Source: Neostethus bicornis (Eukaryota; Chordata; Actinopteri; Atheriniformes; Phallostethidae). Taken from it: a stretch of 64,000 bases of DNA. Numbering within the stretch: position 1 is the stretch's first letter; each line of letters starts with the position of its first letter. The position numbers and the translations under genes were made by a program. This document shows positions 11,864 to 24,714 of this stretch, piece after piece. Below the pieces are notes generated by a model. It was not told the origin of the DNA. It saw only the letters and a program-made list of their open reading frames with translations, and searched no databases. The stretch covers positions 19,750,501 to 19,814,500 of the forward strand of contig LR738558.1 in the NCBI GenBank assembly GCA_902685375.1. Direction: 5' to 3'.

Positions 11864-14171
11864 TTGTGTGAAACAGTTCAATTGATGAAACAGAAAGTTG
11901 TGCCAGCATGGTCATCCAGGGTAAAAGCTGCACCAAACAACGATTACCGTAGCGAGGACAAATATAGGACAAACATGCCCCAGATGTTCCGTAAAAAGTC
12001 TTCCACTTGTTTAAAATGCTGCAGCAAAACTATTAGCAGGAACTCATAGAACAGGACGTAGTACTCCCATGCTAGTATGGCTCCACTGGCTCCCGATGGA
12101 GTTTAACAATTAAACATTTACAACAACAAATCTAATTTTACAACATCACACAATGAGCTCATTATAATGAATAATAACACCAATAAATTTAACATTAGCA
12201 GTAACTTTTCATTATAAACTTACATAAACAGTATCGATATAAATAACAAATTACACCCGTAATCAAACGTTAAATTTTGAATATAAATATTTGAAATAGA
12301 AATTTCCGACCGTCCACCGTCCGTGAACTACACGCACCGACAGCGCATGTAGTTCAAGGACGGTAAGGATGTTTCATCTTCTCACGTTCATATTCAAACT
12401 TTAGAAAATGAATTAAAAAATGAATAATGAGAAACTTAAAGTCAGAGTCTTTGGAAATCAATCTTTACCAATGGATATTCAGTCTTTTTAAAGTGTGAGA
12501 TAAAAAGCTCATTAAAATCGGGATAAACTTGACAATTAATGTTACTGAAAGTGGCAACAGGACAAGTTTCTGCTCTTCCCGTTTCCAAGCACACCCGGGT
12601 CACATTTCAAAATACAATGTGTCCAAACGAGGCGAGGGCACTGTAGTAGGTTCCACCATCGCACATATTCAAGTTCTCCATCGGCAGCTTGTAGATGGAG
12701 CTTTGTGTTTGTGTGCTGGAGTTTTTCTCACACAGATTATTTCTTCCTCGTGGATGTAAATGAGTTCTGAATGGGATTCTCCAGCAGCTTTGAACTAGTA
12801 AATAGTTTGTTCTCTATCACAAATCTCTGTATGAACCGTACAGTTCAGAGTAGCAAATTCACTGACTGATATTTTCTACGTTTTTGGTTGATGGTCCGAA
12901 GGATGGAGGTCAGAATTGGACCTTTTGAATTGAATTGAATTAAAAATATTTTATTAATGCCTAAAGGGAAATTTGATGCTGCGGTGTGAACTCCTCAATA
13001 CCTTCCCAGTCGCTTAAACAGTGTAATATCTGGAAACTGAACAGTTTTTTTTTTTTTTTTAAACTGTCAAAAAACAGTACATAATGAGTCCACGAAGTCA
13101 GGCTTCAGTGATTAGATTTAGATTAGAATTACTTTACTGATCCCACACATGGGAAATTTTTGCTTTACAGCAGCAAACAAGAAAGAAAGAAATAGACCGT
13201 ACAGAATATATACAAGAAGGATAATGAAAGATAATAAAAAATTGAAAAATTCCAAAAAAAAGATTAAATAAAAAAACAAAATAAAGCACACTGAGTGAAC
13301 CCTCCGCATTCCTGCTGGGATGAACCAGCGTCCCCAGGTCCTCCATCTTGCCAGCGAGCGTCCGGATGTTACCCATGACAACCTCAGAACACTGGGCTCA
13401 AAGCACCTCGTTTCTGACCGTCTCCTTCTCAGTTCTGTCGAGACTGCACAAACTCCTCTTGTCACGGTGGATCTTGTTCCGAGAGCTAGCTGCTGGTTGA
13501 GTCCACGGTAACAAAACAAAATGACTTCATGACCAGTAAAACGGAGAGCTAGCCGTTGAAACCAAAAAACTGCTAGCCTGAAAACAGCTGTCTGAAGATA
13601 AAACAGTGCAGTCTAAAGCAACGTCGAAAGAGTGCACAACGTCACATCTCCAGAACGGAAAAAAACACAGGCAAAAGACAAAAAGAAACCGAGTGGAAAC
13701 AATATAAAAATATACGACCAAACGCCAAAAAAATAGGAGACACCGGAGCAGACTGCCCCCCGGGGCAGCGCCTTTTAACGGAAAGAGAGTAGTCTGTTCC
13801 GTCTGTGTCCTGCTTTCCCCCTTCCCTCTTGTCTGTGTGTGTGGAGTTGGGCGGACCCAGACGGCAACTGCAACAAGTTGCACCTGAAACTAGTCTACTC
13901 ATCTGCTGCAGCATACTGTAAATGGATCCATTTTGTTACACGCTCTTCGCCAGATCGTTTGTTGACCATGCTTGACCTGTTATCTAGTTTTTGGCTCCTA
14001 CGTCAGAACCTGCCTAATTAATCTGTTTTTGTCTTTTTTATCTGAACTTTTTATCAATCTAATAAACCTGCTTTTGATTTCTTCATCTGAGCCTGTCTGT
14101 TGTGTCAAGGGTAAATTTTTGGCCTTAGCTCCACATTATGACAATCTCCTATTCAAAATGGTCCTTCAAAT
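11864..14171 (+). repeat. Monomer M5 (2,308 bp)
   Basis: IgV relic 12597-12911 (J-motif TGA), with a 6-bp loss just past its 3' end. LINE 5' fragment about 13270-13880, where the open frame runs further into the AT tract than in neighbours. LTR-like long form with a small loss near 13997. Confidence 0.95.
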
Positions 14172-14910
14172 TTGTGTGAAACAGTTCAATTGATGAAGCA
14201 GAAAGTTTTGCCAGCATGGTCATCCAGGGTAAAAGCTGCACCAAACAACATTTATTGTAGCGAGGACAAATATAGGACAAACATGCCCCAAATCTTCAGT
14301 AGAAAGTCTTCCACTTGTTTAAAAGGCTGCAGCAAAACTATTAGCAGGAGCTCATAGAACAGGACGTAGTACTCCCATGCTAGTATGGCTCCACTGGCTC
14401 CCGATGGAGTTTAACATTTTAACATTTACAACAACAAATCTAATTTTACAACATCACACAATGAACTCATTATAATGAATAATAACACTAATAAATTTAA
14501 CATTAGCAGTAACTTTCCATCATAAACTTACATAAACAGTATCGATATAAATAACAAATTACACCCGTAATCAAACATTAAATTTGAAATATAAACATTT
14601 GAAATAAAAATTTCCGACCGTCCACCGTCCGTGAACTACACGCACCAACAGCGCGTGTAGTTCAAGGATGGTCAGGATTTTTCAACTTCTCACGTTCATA
14701 TTCAAACTTTAGAAAATGAATAAAAAAATGAAAAATGAGATACTTAAAGTCAGAGTCTTTGGAAATCAATCTTTACCAATGGATATTCAGTCCTTTTAAA
14801 GTGTGAGATAAAAAGCTCATTAAAATCGGGATAAACTTGACAGTTAATGTTACTGAAAGTGGCAACAGGACAAGTTTCTGCTCTTCCGGGTCCCGTTTCC
14901 AAGCACATCC

Positions 14911-15225
14911 GGGTCACAATTCCAAATACAATGTGTCCACAAGAGGCGAGGGCACTGTAGTAGGTTCCACCGTCGCACATATTTAAGTTCTCCATCGGCA
15001 GCTTGTAGATGGAGCTTTGTGTCTGTGTGCTGGAGTTTTTCTCACACTGATTATTTCTTCCTCGTGGATGTAAATGAGTTCTGAATGGGATTCTCCAGCA
15101 GCTTTGAACTAGTAAATAGTTTGTTCTCTATCACAAATCTCAGTTTGAACCGTACAGTTCAGAGTAGCAAATTCACTGACTGATATTTTCTACGTTTTTG
15201 GTTGATGGACCGAAGGATGGAGGTC
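14911..15225 (-). pseudogene. IgV exon relic in M6, best-preserved 3' half
   Basis: This copy has no stop in the J-like motif and keeps CGHIVFG (TGT GGA CAC), so its second half is open from before MENLNMCDGG on through the motif. It still has the Ser in YYS, and one change turns GNVT into GIVT. The first half keeps both TAG stops. Confidence 0.68.
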
Positions 15226-15970
15226 AGAATTGGACCTTTTGAATTGAATTGAATTAAAAATACTTTATTAATCCCTGAAGGGAAATTTGATGCTGCGGTG
15301 TGAACACCTCAATGCTTTCCCAGTCGCTTAAACACTATAATAGCTAGCGATTGAACAGTTTTTTTTTTTTTTTTTTAAATTGTCAAAAAACAGTCCATAA
15401 TGAGTCCACGAAGTCAGGCTTCAATGATTACATTTAGATTAGAATTACTTTACTGATCCCACACATGGGGAATTTCTGCTTTACAGCAGCAAACAAGAAA
15501 AAAATAAATAGACAGTACAGTATATATACAAGAAGGATAATGAAAGATAATAAAATATTAAAAAATTCAAAAAAAAAATGTAATTAAAAAACAAAATAAA
15601 GCACACCGAGTGAACCCTCAGCATTCCTGCTGGGATGAACGAGCGTCTCCAGGTCTTCCATCTTGCCAGCGAGCGTCCAGATGTTAACCATGACAACCGC
15701 AGGGACACTGGGCTCAAAGCACCTCCTTTCTGACCGTCTCCTTCTCAGTTCTGTCGGGACTGCATAGACTCCTCCAGCCACGGTGGATCTTGTTCCGAGA
15801 GCTAACTGCTGGTTGAGTCCACGGTAACAAAACAAAATGACTTCATGACCAGTAAAACGAGGAGCTAGCCGTTGAAGCCAAAAAACTGCTAGCCAAAAAA
15901 CAGCTGTCTGAAGATAAAACAGTGCAGTCTAAAACAACGTCGAAAGAGTGCACAACGTCACATCTCCAGA

Positions 15971-16061
15971 ATGATGATGAGGAAGATCCACCACCTGGAG
16001 ACGAGGAGGATGATGACGGGGAGGAAGATGAAGAGGAGAATGAAGAAGAAAAGGATTTATT
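15971..16061 (+). other. Acidic (D/E-rich) coding-like insertion in M6
   Basis: A purine-rich stretch of GAG/GAA/GAT codons replaces about 110 bp of the usual LINE 5' region between CATCTCCAGAA and TGCCCCCCGG. Read on the + strand it gives DDEEDPPPGDEEDDDGEED and more glutamates. This composition is unlike anything else in the monomer. It resembles the acidic tail of a nuclear or chromatin protein, but the source gene is not identifiable. The same insertion occurs at 35511-35631 with ten more codons. Confidence 0.75.
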
Positions 16062-16451
16062 GCCCCCCGGGGCAGCGCCTTTTAGCAGAAGGAGAGTAGT
16101 CTCGTCCCTCTGTGTCCTGCTTTCCCCCCTCCCTGTTGTCTGTGTGTGTGGAGTTGGGCGGACCCAGATGGCAGCTGCAACAAGTGGCTCCTGAAACTAG
16201 TCTACTCATCTGCTGCAGCATACTGTAAATGGATCAGTTTTGTTACAAGCTCTTCTATTTTTTGGCTCCAGCTCCTACGTTGGAACCAGCCTAATTAATC
16301 TGTTTTTGTCTTCTTTATCTGAACTTTTTATCAATCTAATAAACCTGCTTTTGATTTCTTCATCTGAGCCTGTCTGTTGTGTCAAGGGTATACCCTTTTA
16401 GGCCTTAGCTACACATTATGACAATCTCCTATTCAAAATCGTCCTTCAAAT

Positions 16452-18712
16452 ATGTGTGAAACAGTTCAATTGATGAAACAGAAAGTTGTGCAAGCATGGT
16501 CATACAGGGTAAAAGCTGCACCAAACAACAATTATTGTAGCGAGGACAAATATAGGACAAACATGCCCCAAATCTTCTGTAAAAAGTCTTCCACTTGTTT
16601 AAAATGCTGCAGCAAAACTATTAGCAGGAACTCATAGAACAGGACGTAGTTTTCCCATGCTAGTATGGCTCCACTGGCTCCCGATGGAGTTTAACATTTA
16701 AACATTTACAACAACAAATCTAATTTTACAACATCACACAATGAACTCATTATAATGAATAGTAACACCAAATAACAAATAAATAACAAATTACACCCGT
16801 AGTCAAACGTTAAATTTTGAACATAAACATTTGAAATAGAAATTTCCGACCGTCCACCGTCCGTGAACTACACGCACCGACAGCGCGTGTAGTTCAAGGA
16901 CGGTCAGGATTTTTCATCTTCTCACGTACATATTCAAACTTTAGAAAATGAATTAAAAAATGAATAATGAGAAACTTAAAGTCAGAGTCTTTGGAAATCA
17001 ATCTTTACCAATGGATATTCCGTTCTTTTAAAGTGTGAGATAAAAAGCTCATTAAAATCGGGATAAACTTGACAATTAATGTTACTGAAAGTGGCAACAG
17101 GACAAGTTTCTGCTCTTCCGGGTCCCGTTTCCAAGCACATCCGGGTCACATTTCCAAATACAATGTGTCCATACGAGGCGAGGGCACTGTAGTAGGTTCC
17201 ACCGTCGCACATATTTAAGTTCTCCATCGGCAGCTTGTAGATGGAGCTTTGTGTCTGTGTGCTGGAGTTTTTCTCACACTGATTATTTCTTCCTCGTGGA
17301 TGTAAATGAGTTCTGAATGGGATTCTCCAGCAGCTTTGAACTAGTAAATAGTTTGTTCTCTATCACAAATCTCAGTATGAACCGTACAGTTCAGAGAAGC
17401 AAATTCACTGACTGATATTTTCTACGTTTTTGGTTGATGGACCGAAGGATGGAGGTCTGAATTGGACCTTTTGAATTGAATTAAAAATATTTTATTAATC
17501 CCTGAAGGGAAATTTGATGCTGCGGTGTGAACACCTCAATGCCTTCCCAGTCGCTTAAACACTGTAATATCTGGCGACTGAACAGTTTTTTTTTTTTTAA
17601 AACTGTCAAAAAACAGTCCATAATGAGTCCACGAAGTCAGGCTTCAGTGATTAGATTCAGATTAGAAATACTTTACTGATCCCACACATGGGAAATTTCT
17701 GCTTTAAAGCAGCAAACAAGAAAGAAAGAAATAGACCGCACAGTATTTATACAAGAAGGATAATGAAAGATAATAAAATATTTAAAAATTAAAAAAAAAA
17801 TTTAAATTAAAAAACAAATTAAAGCACACCGAGTGAACCCTCCGCATTCCTGCTGGGATGAACGAGCGTCCCCGGGTCCTCCATCTTGCCAGCGAGCGTC
17901 CGGATGTTACCCATGACAACCACTGGGCTCAAAGCGCCTCCTTTCTGACCGTCTCCTTCTCAGTTCTGTCGGGACTGCATAGACTCCTCCAGCCACGGTG
18001 GATCTTGTTCCGAGAGCTAGCTGCTGGTTGAGTCCACGGTAACAAAACAAAATGACTTCATGACCAGTAAAACGGAGAGCTAGTCGTTGAAACCAAAAAA
18101 CTGCTAGCCTAAAAACAGCTGTCTGAAGATAAAACAGTGCAGTCTAAAACAACGCCGAAAGAGTGCACAACGTTACATCTCCAGAACGGAAAAAAACACA
18201 GGCAAAAGACAAAAAGAAACCGAGTGGAAACAATATAAAAATACACGACCAGACGCCATAAAAATAGGAGACACCGCAGCAGACGGCCTGCCCCCCGGGA
18301 CAGCGCCTTTTAACGAAAGGAGAGTAGTCTGTTCCGTCTGTGTCCTGCTTTCCCCCCTCCCTCTTGTCTGTGTGTGTGGAGTTGGGCGGACCAAGACGGC
18401 AGCTGCAACAAGTGGCACCTGAAACAAGTCTACTCATCTGCTGCAGCATACTGTAAATGGATCAGTTTTGTTACACGCTCTTCGCCAGATCATTTGTTGA
18501 CCATGCTTGACCTGTTATCTAGTTTTTGGCTCCAACTCCTATGTCAGAACCTGCCTAATTAATCTGTTTTTGTCTTCTTTATCTGAACTTTTTATCAATC
18601 TAATAAACCTGCTTTTGATTTCTTCATATGAGCCTGTCTGTTGTGTCAAGGGTATATTTTTGGCCTTAGCTCCACATTATGACAATCTCCTATTCAAAAT
18701 GGTCCTTCAAAT
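16452..18712 (+). repeat. Monomer M7 (2,261 bp)
   Basis: IgV relic 17143-17457 (J-motif GGA). Part of the AT spacer near 16770 is shortened, a loss shared with M13 and M16. LINE 5' fragment about 17810-18420; LTR-like long form. Confidence 0.95.
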
Positions 18713-20158
18713 TTGTGTGAAACAGTTCAATTGATGAAACAGAAAGTTGTGCCAGCATGGTCATCCAGGGTAAAAGCTGCAGCAAACAACAATTATTGTA
18801 GCGAGGACAAATATAGGACAAACATGCCCCAAATTTTCTGTAAAAAGTCTTCCACTTGTTTAAAATGCTGCAGCAAAACTATTAGCAGGAACTCATAGAA
18901 CAGGACGTAGTTCTCCCATGCTAGTATGGCTCCACTGGCTCCCGATGGAGTTTAACAATTAAACATTTACAACAACAATCTAATTTTACAACATCACACA
19001 ACGAACTCATTATAATTAATAATAACACCAATAAATTTAACATTAGCAGTAACTTTTCATTATAAACTTACATAAACAGTATCGATATAAATAACAAATT
19101 ACACCCGTAATCAAACGTTAAATTTTGAATATATACATTTGAAATAGAAATTTCCGACCGTCCACCGTCCATGAACTACACGCACCGACAGCGCGTGTAG
19201 TTCAACGACGGTCAGGATTTTTCAACTTCTCACGTTCATATTCAAACTTTGGAAAAGGAATTAAAAAATGAATAATGAGAAACTTAAAGTCCGAGTCTTT
19301 GGAAATCAATCTTTACCAATGGATATTCAGTCCTTTTAAAGTGCGAGATAAAAAGCTCATTAAAATCGGAATAAACTTGACAGTTAATGTTACGGAAAGT
19401 GGCAACAGGACATGTTTCTGCTCTTCCGGGTCCCGTCTCCAAGCACATCCGGGTCACATTTCAAAATACAATGTGTCCACACGAGGAGAGAGCACTGTAG
19501 TAGGTTCCACCGTCGCACATATTTAAGTTCTCCATCGGCAGCTTGTAGATGGAGCTTTGTGTCTGTGTGCTGGAGTTTTTCTCACACTGATTATTTCTTC
19601 CTCGTGGATGTAAATGAGTTCTGAATGGAATTCTCCAGCAGCTTTGAACTAGTAAATAGTTTGTTCTCTATCACAAATCTCAGTATAACCGTACAGTTCA
19701 GAGTAGCAAATTCACAGACTGATATTTTCTACGTTTTTGGTTGATGGACCGAAGGATGGAGGTTAGAATTGGACCTTTTGAATTGAATTGAAAATACTTT
19801 ATTAATCCCTGAAGGGAAATTTGATGCTGCGGTGCGAACACCTCAATGCCTTCCCAGTCCGCTTACACTCTGTAATAGCTGGCGACTGAACAGTTTTTTG
19901 TTTTTTTTTTAAAAACTGTCAAAAAACAGTCCATAATGAGTCCACGAAGTCAGGCTTCAATGATTAGATTTAGATTAGAATTATTTTACTGATCCCACAC
20001 ATGGGAAATTTCTGCTTTACAGCAGCAAACAAGAAAGAAAGAAATCTAATAAACCTGCTTTTGATTTCTTCATATGAGCCTGTCTGTTGTGTCAAGGGTA
20101 TATTTTTGGCCTTAGCTCCACATTATGACAATCTCATTTTCAAAATGGTCCTTCAAAT
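18713..20158 (+). repeat. Monomer M8, truncated (1,446 bp)
   Basis: IgV relic 19451-19764 is present (J-motif TGA). The monomer then jumps at about 20,044 from the LINE 3' end (AAGAAAGAAAGAAAT) straight into the end of the LTR-like segment (CTAATAAACCTGC). About 0.8 kb with the LINE 5' fragment is lost. Confidence 0.93.
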
Positions 20159-22438
20159 TTGTGTGAAACAGTTCAATTGATGAAACAGAAAGTTGTGCCA
20201 GCATGGTCATCCAGGGTAAAAGCTACACCAAACAATTATTGTAGCGAGGACAAATATAGGACAAACATGCCCCAAGTCTTCCGTGAAAAGTCTTCCACTT
20301 GTTTAAAATGCTGCAGCAAAACTATTAGCAGGAACTCATAGAACAGGACGTAGTACTCCCATGCTAGTATGGCTCCACTGGCTCCCGATGGAGTTTAACA
20401 ATTAAACATTTACAACAACAAATCTAATTTTACAACATCACACAATGAACTCATTATAATGAATAATAACACCAATAAATTTAACATTAGCAGTAACTTT
20501 TCATTGTAAACTTACATAAACAGTATCGATATAAATAACAAGTTACACCCGTACTCAAACGTTAAATTTTGAATATAAACATTTGAAATAGAAATTTCCG
20601 ACCGTCCACCGTCCGTGAACTACACGCACCGACAGCGCGTGTAGTTCAAGGACGGTCAGGATTTTTCAACTTCTCACGTTCATATTCAAACTTTAGAAAA
20701 TGAATTAAAAAATGAATAATGAGAAACTTAATTGCAGAGTCTTTGGAAATCAATCTTTACCAATGGATATTCAGTCCTTTTCAAGTGTGAGATAAAAAGC
20801 TCATTAAAATCGGGATAAATTTAACAGTTATTGTTACTGAAAGTGGCAATAGGACAAGTTTCTGCTCTTCCGGGTCCCGTTTCCAAGCACATCCGGGTCA
20901 CATTTCCAAATACAATGTGTCCACACAAGGCGAGAGCACTGTAGTAGGTTCCACCGTCGCACATATTTAAGTTCTCCATCGGCAGCTTGTAGATGGAGCT
21001 TTGTGTCTGTGTGCTGGAGGTTTTCTCACACTGATTGTTTCTTCCTCGTGGATGTAAATGAGTTCTGAATGGGATTCTCCAGCAGCTTTGAACTAGTAAA
21101 TAGTTTGTTCTCTATCACAAATCTAAGTATGAACCGTACAGTTCATAGTAGCAAATTCACTGACTGATATTTTCTACATTTTTGGTTGATGGACCGAAGG
21201 GTGGAGGTCAGAATTAGACCTTTTGAATTGAATTGAATTAAAAATATTTTATTAATCCCTGAAGGGAAATTTGATGCTGCGGTGTGAACACCTCAATGCC
21301 TTCCCAGTCGCTTAAACAGTGTAATAGCTGGCGACTGAACAGTTTTTTTTTTTTTTTTAACTGTCAAAAAACAGTCCATAATGAGTCCACGAAGTCAGGC
21401 TTCAATGATTAGATTTAGATTAGAATTACTTTACTGATCCCACACATGGGAAATTTCTGCTTTACAGCAGCAAACAAGAAAAAAAGAAATAGACAGTACA
21501 GTATATATACAAGAAGGATAATGAAAGATAATAAAATATTAAATAATAAAAAATAAAAAAATTTAATTAAAAAATAAATAAAGTACACCAAGTGAACCCT
21601 CCGCTTTCCTGCTGGGATGAACGAGCGTCCCCAGGTCCTCCATCTTGCCAGCGAGCGTCCGGATGTTACCCATGACAACCGCAGGGACACTGGGCTCAAA
21701 GCGTCTCTTTTATGACCGTCTCCTTCTCAGATCTGTCGAGACTGCATAGACTCCTCCAGCCACGGTGGATCTTGTTCCAAGAGCTAGCTGCTGGTTCAGT
21801 CCACGGTAACAAAACAAAATGACTTCATGACCAGTAAAACGAGAGCTAGCCGTTGAAACCAAATAACTGCTAGCCTAGAAACAGCTATCTGAAGATAAAA
21901 CAGTGCAGTCTAAAACAACGTCGAAAGAATGCACAACGTCACATCTCCAGAACGGAACAAAACACAGGCAAAAGACAAAAAGAAACCGAGTGGAAACAAT
22001 ATAAAAATACACGACCAGACGCCAAAAAAATAGGAGACACCGCAGCAGACTACCCCCCTGGGCAGCGCCTTTTAACGGAAGGAGAGTAGTCTGTTCCCTC
22101 TGTGTCCTGCTTTCCCCCCTCCCTCTTGTCTGTGTGTGTGGAGTTGGGCGGACCCAGACGGCAGCTGCAACAAGTGGCACCTGAAACTAGTCTACTCATC
22201 TGCTGCAGCATACTGTAAATGGATCAGTTTTCTTACACGCTCTTCTAGTTTTTGGCTCCAGCTCCTACGTCAGAACCTGCCTAATTAATCTGTTTTTGTC
22301 TTCTTTATCTGAACTTTTTATCAATCTAGTAAACCTGCTTTTGATTTCTTCATCTGAGCCTGTTTGTTGTGTCAAGGGTATATTTTTGGCCTTAGCTCCA
22401 CATTATGACAATCTCCTATTCAAAATGGTCCTTTAAAT
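20159..22438 (+). repeat. Monomer M9 (2,280 bp)
   Basis: IgV relic 20895-21209 (J-motif GGA); LINE 5' fragment about 21590-22180; LTR-like short form. Has the TTAATTGCAGAG variant near 20730, shared with M10, M11 and M15. Confidence 0.95.
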
Positions 22439-24714
22439 TTGTGTGAAACAGTTCAATTGATGAAACAGAAAGTTGTGCCAGCATGGTCCTCCAGGGTAAA
22501 AGTTGCACCAAACAACAATTATTGTAGCGAGAACAAATATAGGACAAACATGCCCCAAGTCTTCCGTGAAAAGTCTTCCACTTGTTTAAAATGCTGCAGC
22601 AAAACTATTAGCAGGAACTCATAGAACAGGACGTAGTACTCCCATGCTAGTATGGCTCCACTGGCTCCCGATGGAGTTTAACAATTAAACATTTACAACA
22701 ACAAATCTAATTTTACAACATCACACAATGAACTCATTATAATGAATAATAACACCAATAAATTTAACATTAGCAGTAACTTTTCATTGTAAACTTACAT
22801 AAACAGTATCGATATAAATAACAAATTACACCCGTACTCAAACGTTAAATTTTGAATATAAACATTTGAAATAGAAATTTCCGACCGTCCACCGTCCGTG
22901 AACTACACGCACCGACAGCGCGTGTAGTTCAAGGACGGTCAGGATTTTTCAACTTCTCACGTTCATATTCAAACTTTAGAAAATGAATTAAAAAATGAAT
23001 AATGAGAAACTTAATTGCAGAGTCTTTGGAAATCAATCTTTACCAATGGATATTCAGTCCTTTTCAAGTGTGAGATAAAAAGCTCATTAAAATCGGGATA
23101 AATTTAACAGTTATTGTTACTGAAAGTGGCAATAGGACAAGTTTCTGCTCTTCCGGGTCCCGTTTCCAAGCACATCCGGGTCACATTTCCAAATACAATG
23201 TGTCCACACAAGGCGAGAGCACTGTAGTAGGTTCCACCGTCGCACATATTTAAGTTCTCCATCGGCAGCTTGTAGATGGAGCTTTGTGTCTGTGTGCTGG
23301 AGGTTTTCTCACACTGATTATTTCTTCTTCGTGGATGTAAATGAGTTCTGAATGGGATTCTTCAGCAGCTTTGAACTAGTAAATAGTTTGTTCTCTACCA
23401 CAAATCTCAGTATGAACAGTACAGTTCAGAGTAGCAAATTCACTGACTGATATTTTCTACGTTTTTGGTTGATGGACCAAAGGATGGAGGTCAGAATTGG
23501 ACCTTTTGAATTGAAAATACATTATTAATCCCTGAAGGGAAATTTGATGCTGCGGTGTGAACACCTCAATGCCTTCCCAGTCCGCTTACACTGTGTAATA
23601 TCTGGTGAATGAACAGTTTTTTTTTTTTTTTTTAAACTGTCAAAAAACAGTCCATAATGAGTCCACGAAGTCAGGCTTCAATGATTAGATTTAGATTAGA
23701 ATTACTTTACTGATCCCACACATGGGAAATTTCTGCTTTACAGCAGCAAACAAGAAAGAAAGAAATAGACCGTACAGTATATATACAAGAAGGATAATGA
23801 AAGATAATAAAATATTAAAAAAGTAAAAAAAAAAAATTTAGATTAAAAGACAAAACAAAGCACATGAGTGAACCCTCCGCATTCCGGCTGGGATGAACGA
23901 GCGTCCCCAGGTCCTCCATCTTGCCAGCGAGCGTCCGAATGTTACCCATGACAACCGCAGGGACACTGAGCTCAAAGCACCTCCTTTCTGACCGTCTCCT
24001 TCTCAGTTCTGTCGAGACTGCATAGACTTTTCCAGCCACGGTGGATCTTGTTCCGAGAGCTAGCTGCTGGTTCAGTCCACGGTAACAAAACAAAATGACT
24101 TCATGACCAGTAAAACGAGAGCTAGTCGTTGAAACCAAATAACTGCTAGCCTAGAAACAGCTATCTGAAGATAAAACAGTGCAGTCTAAAACAACGTCGA
24201 AAGAGTGCACAACGTCACATCTCCAGAACGGAACAAAACACAGGCAAAAGACAAAAAGAAACCGAGTGGAAACAATATAAAAATACACGACCAGACGCCA
24301 AAAAAATAGGAGACACCGCAGCAGACTACCCCCCTGGGCAGCGCCTTTTAACGGAAGGAGAGTAGTCTGTTCCCTATGTGTCCTGCTTTCCCCCCTCCCT
24401 CTTGTCTGTGTGTGTGGAGTTGGGCGGACCCAGACGGCAGCTGCAACAAGTGGCACCTGAAACTAGTCTACTCATCTGCTGCAGCATACTGTAAATGGAT
24501 CAGTTTTCTTACACGCTCTTCTAGTTTTTGGCTCCAGCTCCTACGTCAGAACCTGCCTAATTAATCTGTTTTTGTCTTCTTTATCTGAACTTTTTATCAA
24601 TCTAGTAAACCTGCTTTTGATTTCTTCATCTGAGCCTGTCTGTTGTGTCAAGGGTACATTTTTGGCCTTAGCTCCACATTATGACAATCTCCTATTCAAA
24701 ATGGTCCTTTAAAT
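22439..24714 (+). repeat. Monomer M10 (2,276 bp)
   Basis: IgV relic 23178-23492; LINE 5' fragment about 23850-24456; LTR-like short form. Very similar to M11 over its left two thirds. Confidence 0.95.

Larger units (their letters stand above)
14172..16451 (+). repeat. Monomer M6 (2,280 bp), carries acidic insertion
   Basis: IgV relic 14911-15225, with GGA rather than TGA in the J-like motif, so its 3' half stays open from about 14995 down to 14750. The LINE 5' region is interrupted by the acidic insertion (15971-16061). Shares the rare variants TTGGAACCAGCC (about 16280) and TACCCTTTTA (about 16390) with M12 and M15. Confidence 0.95.
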
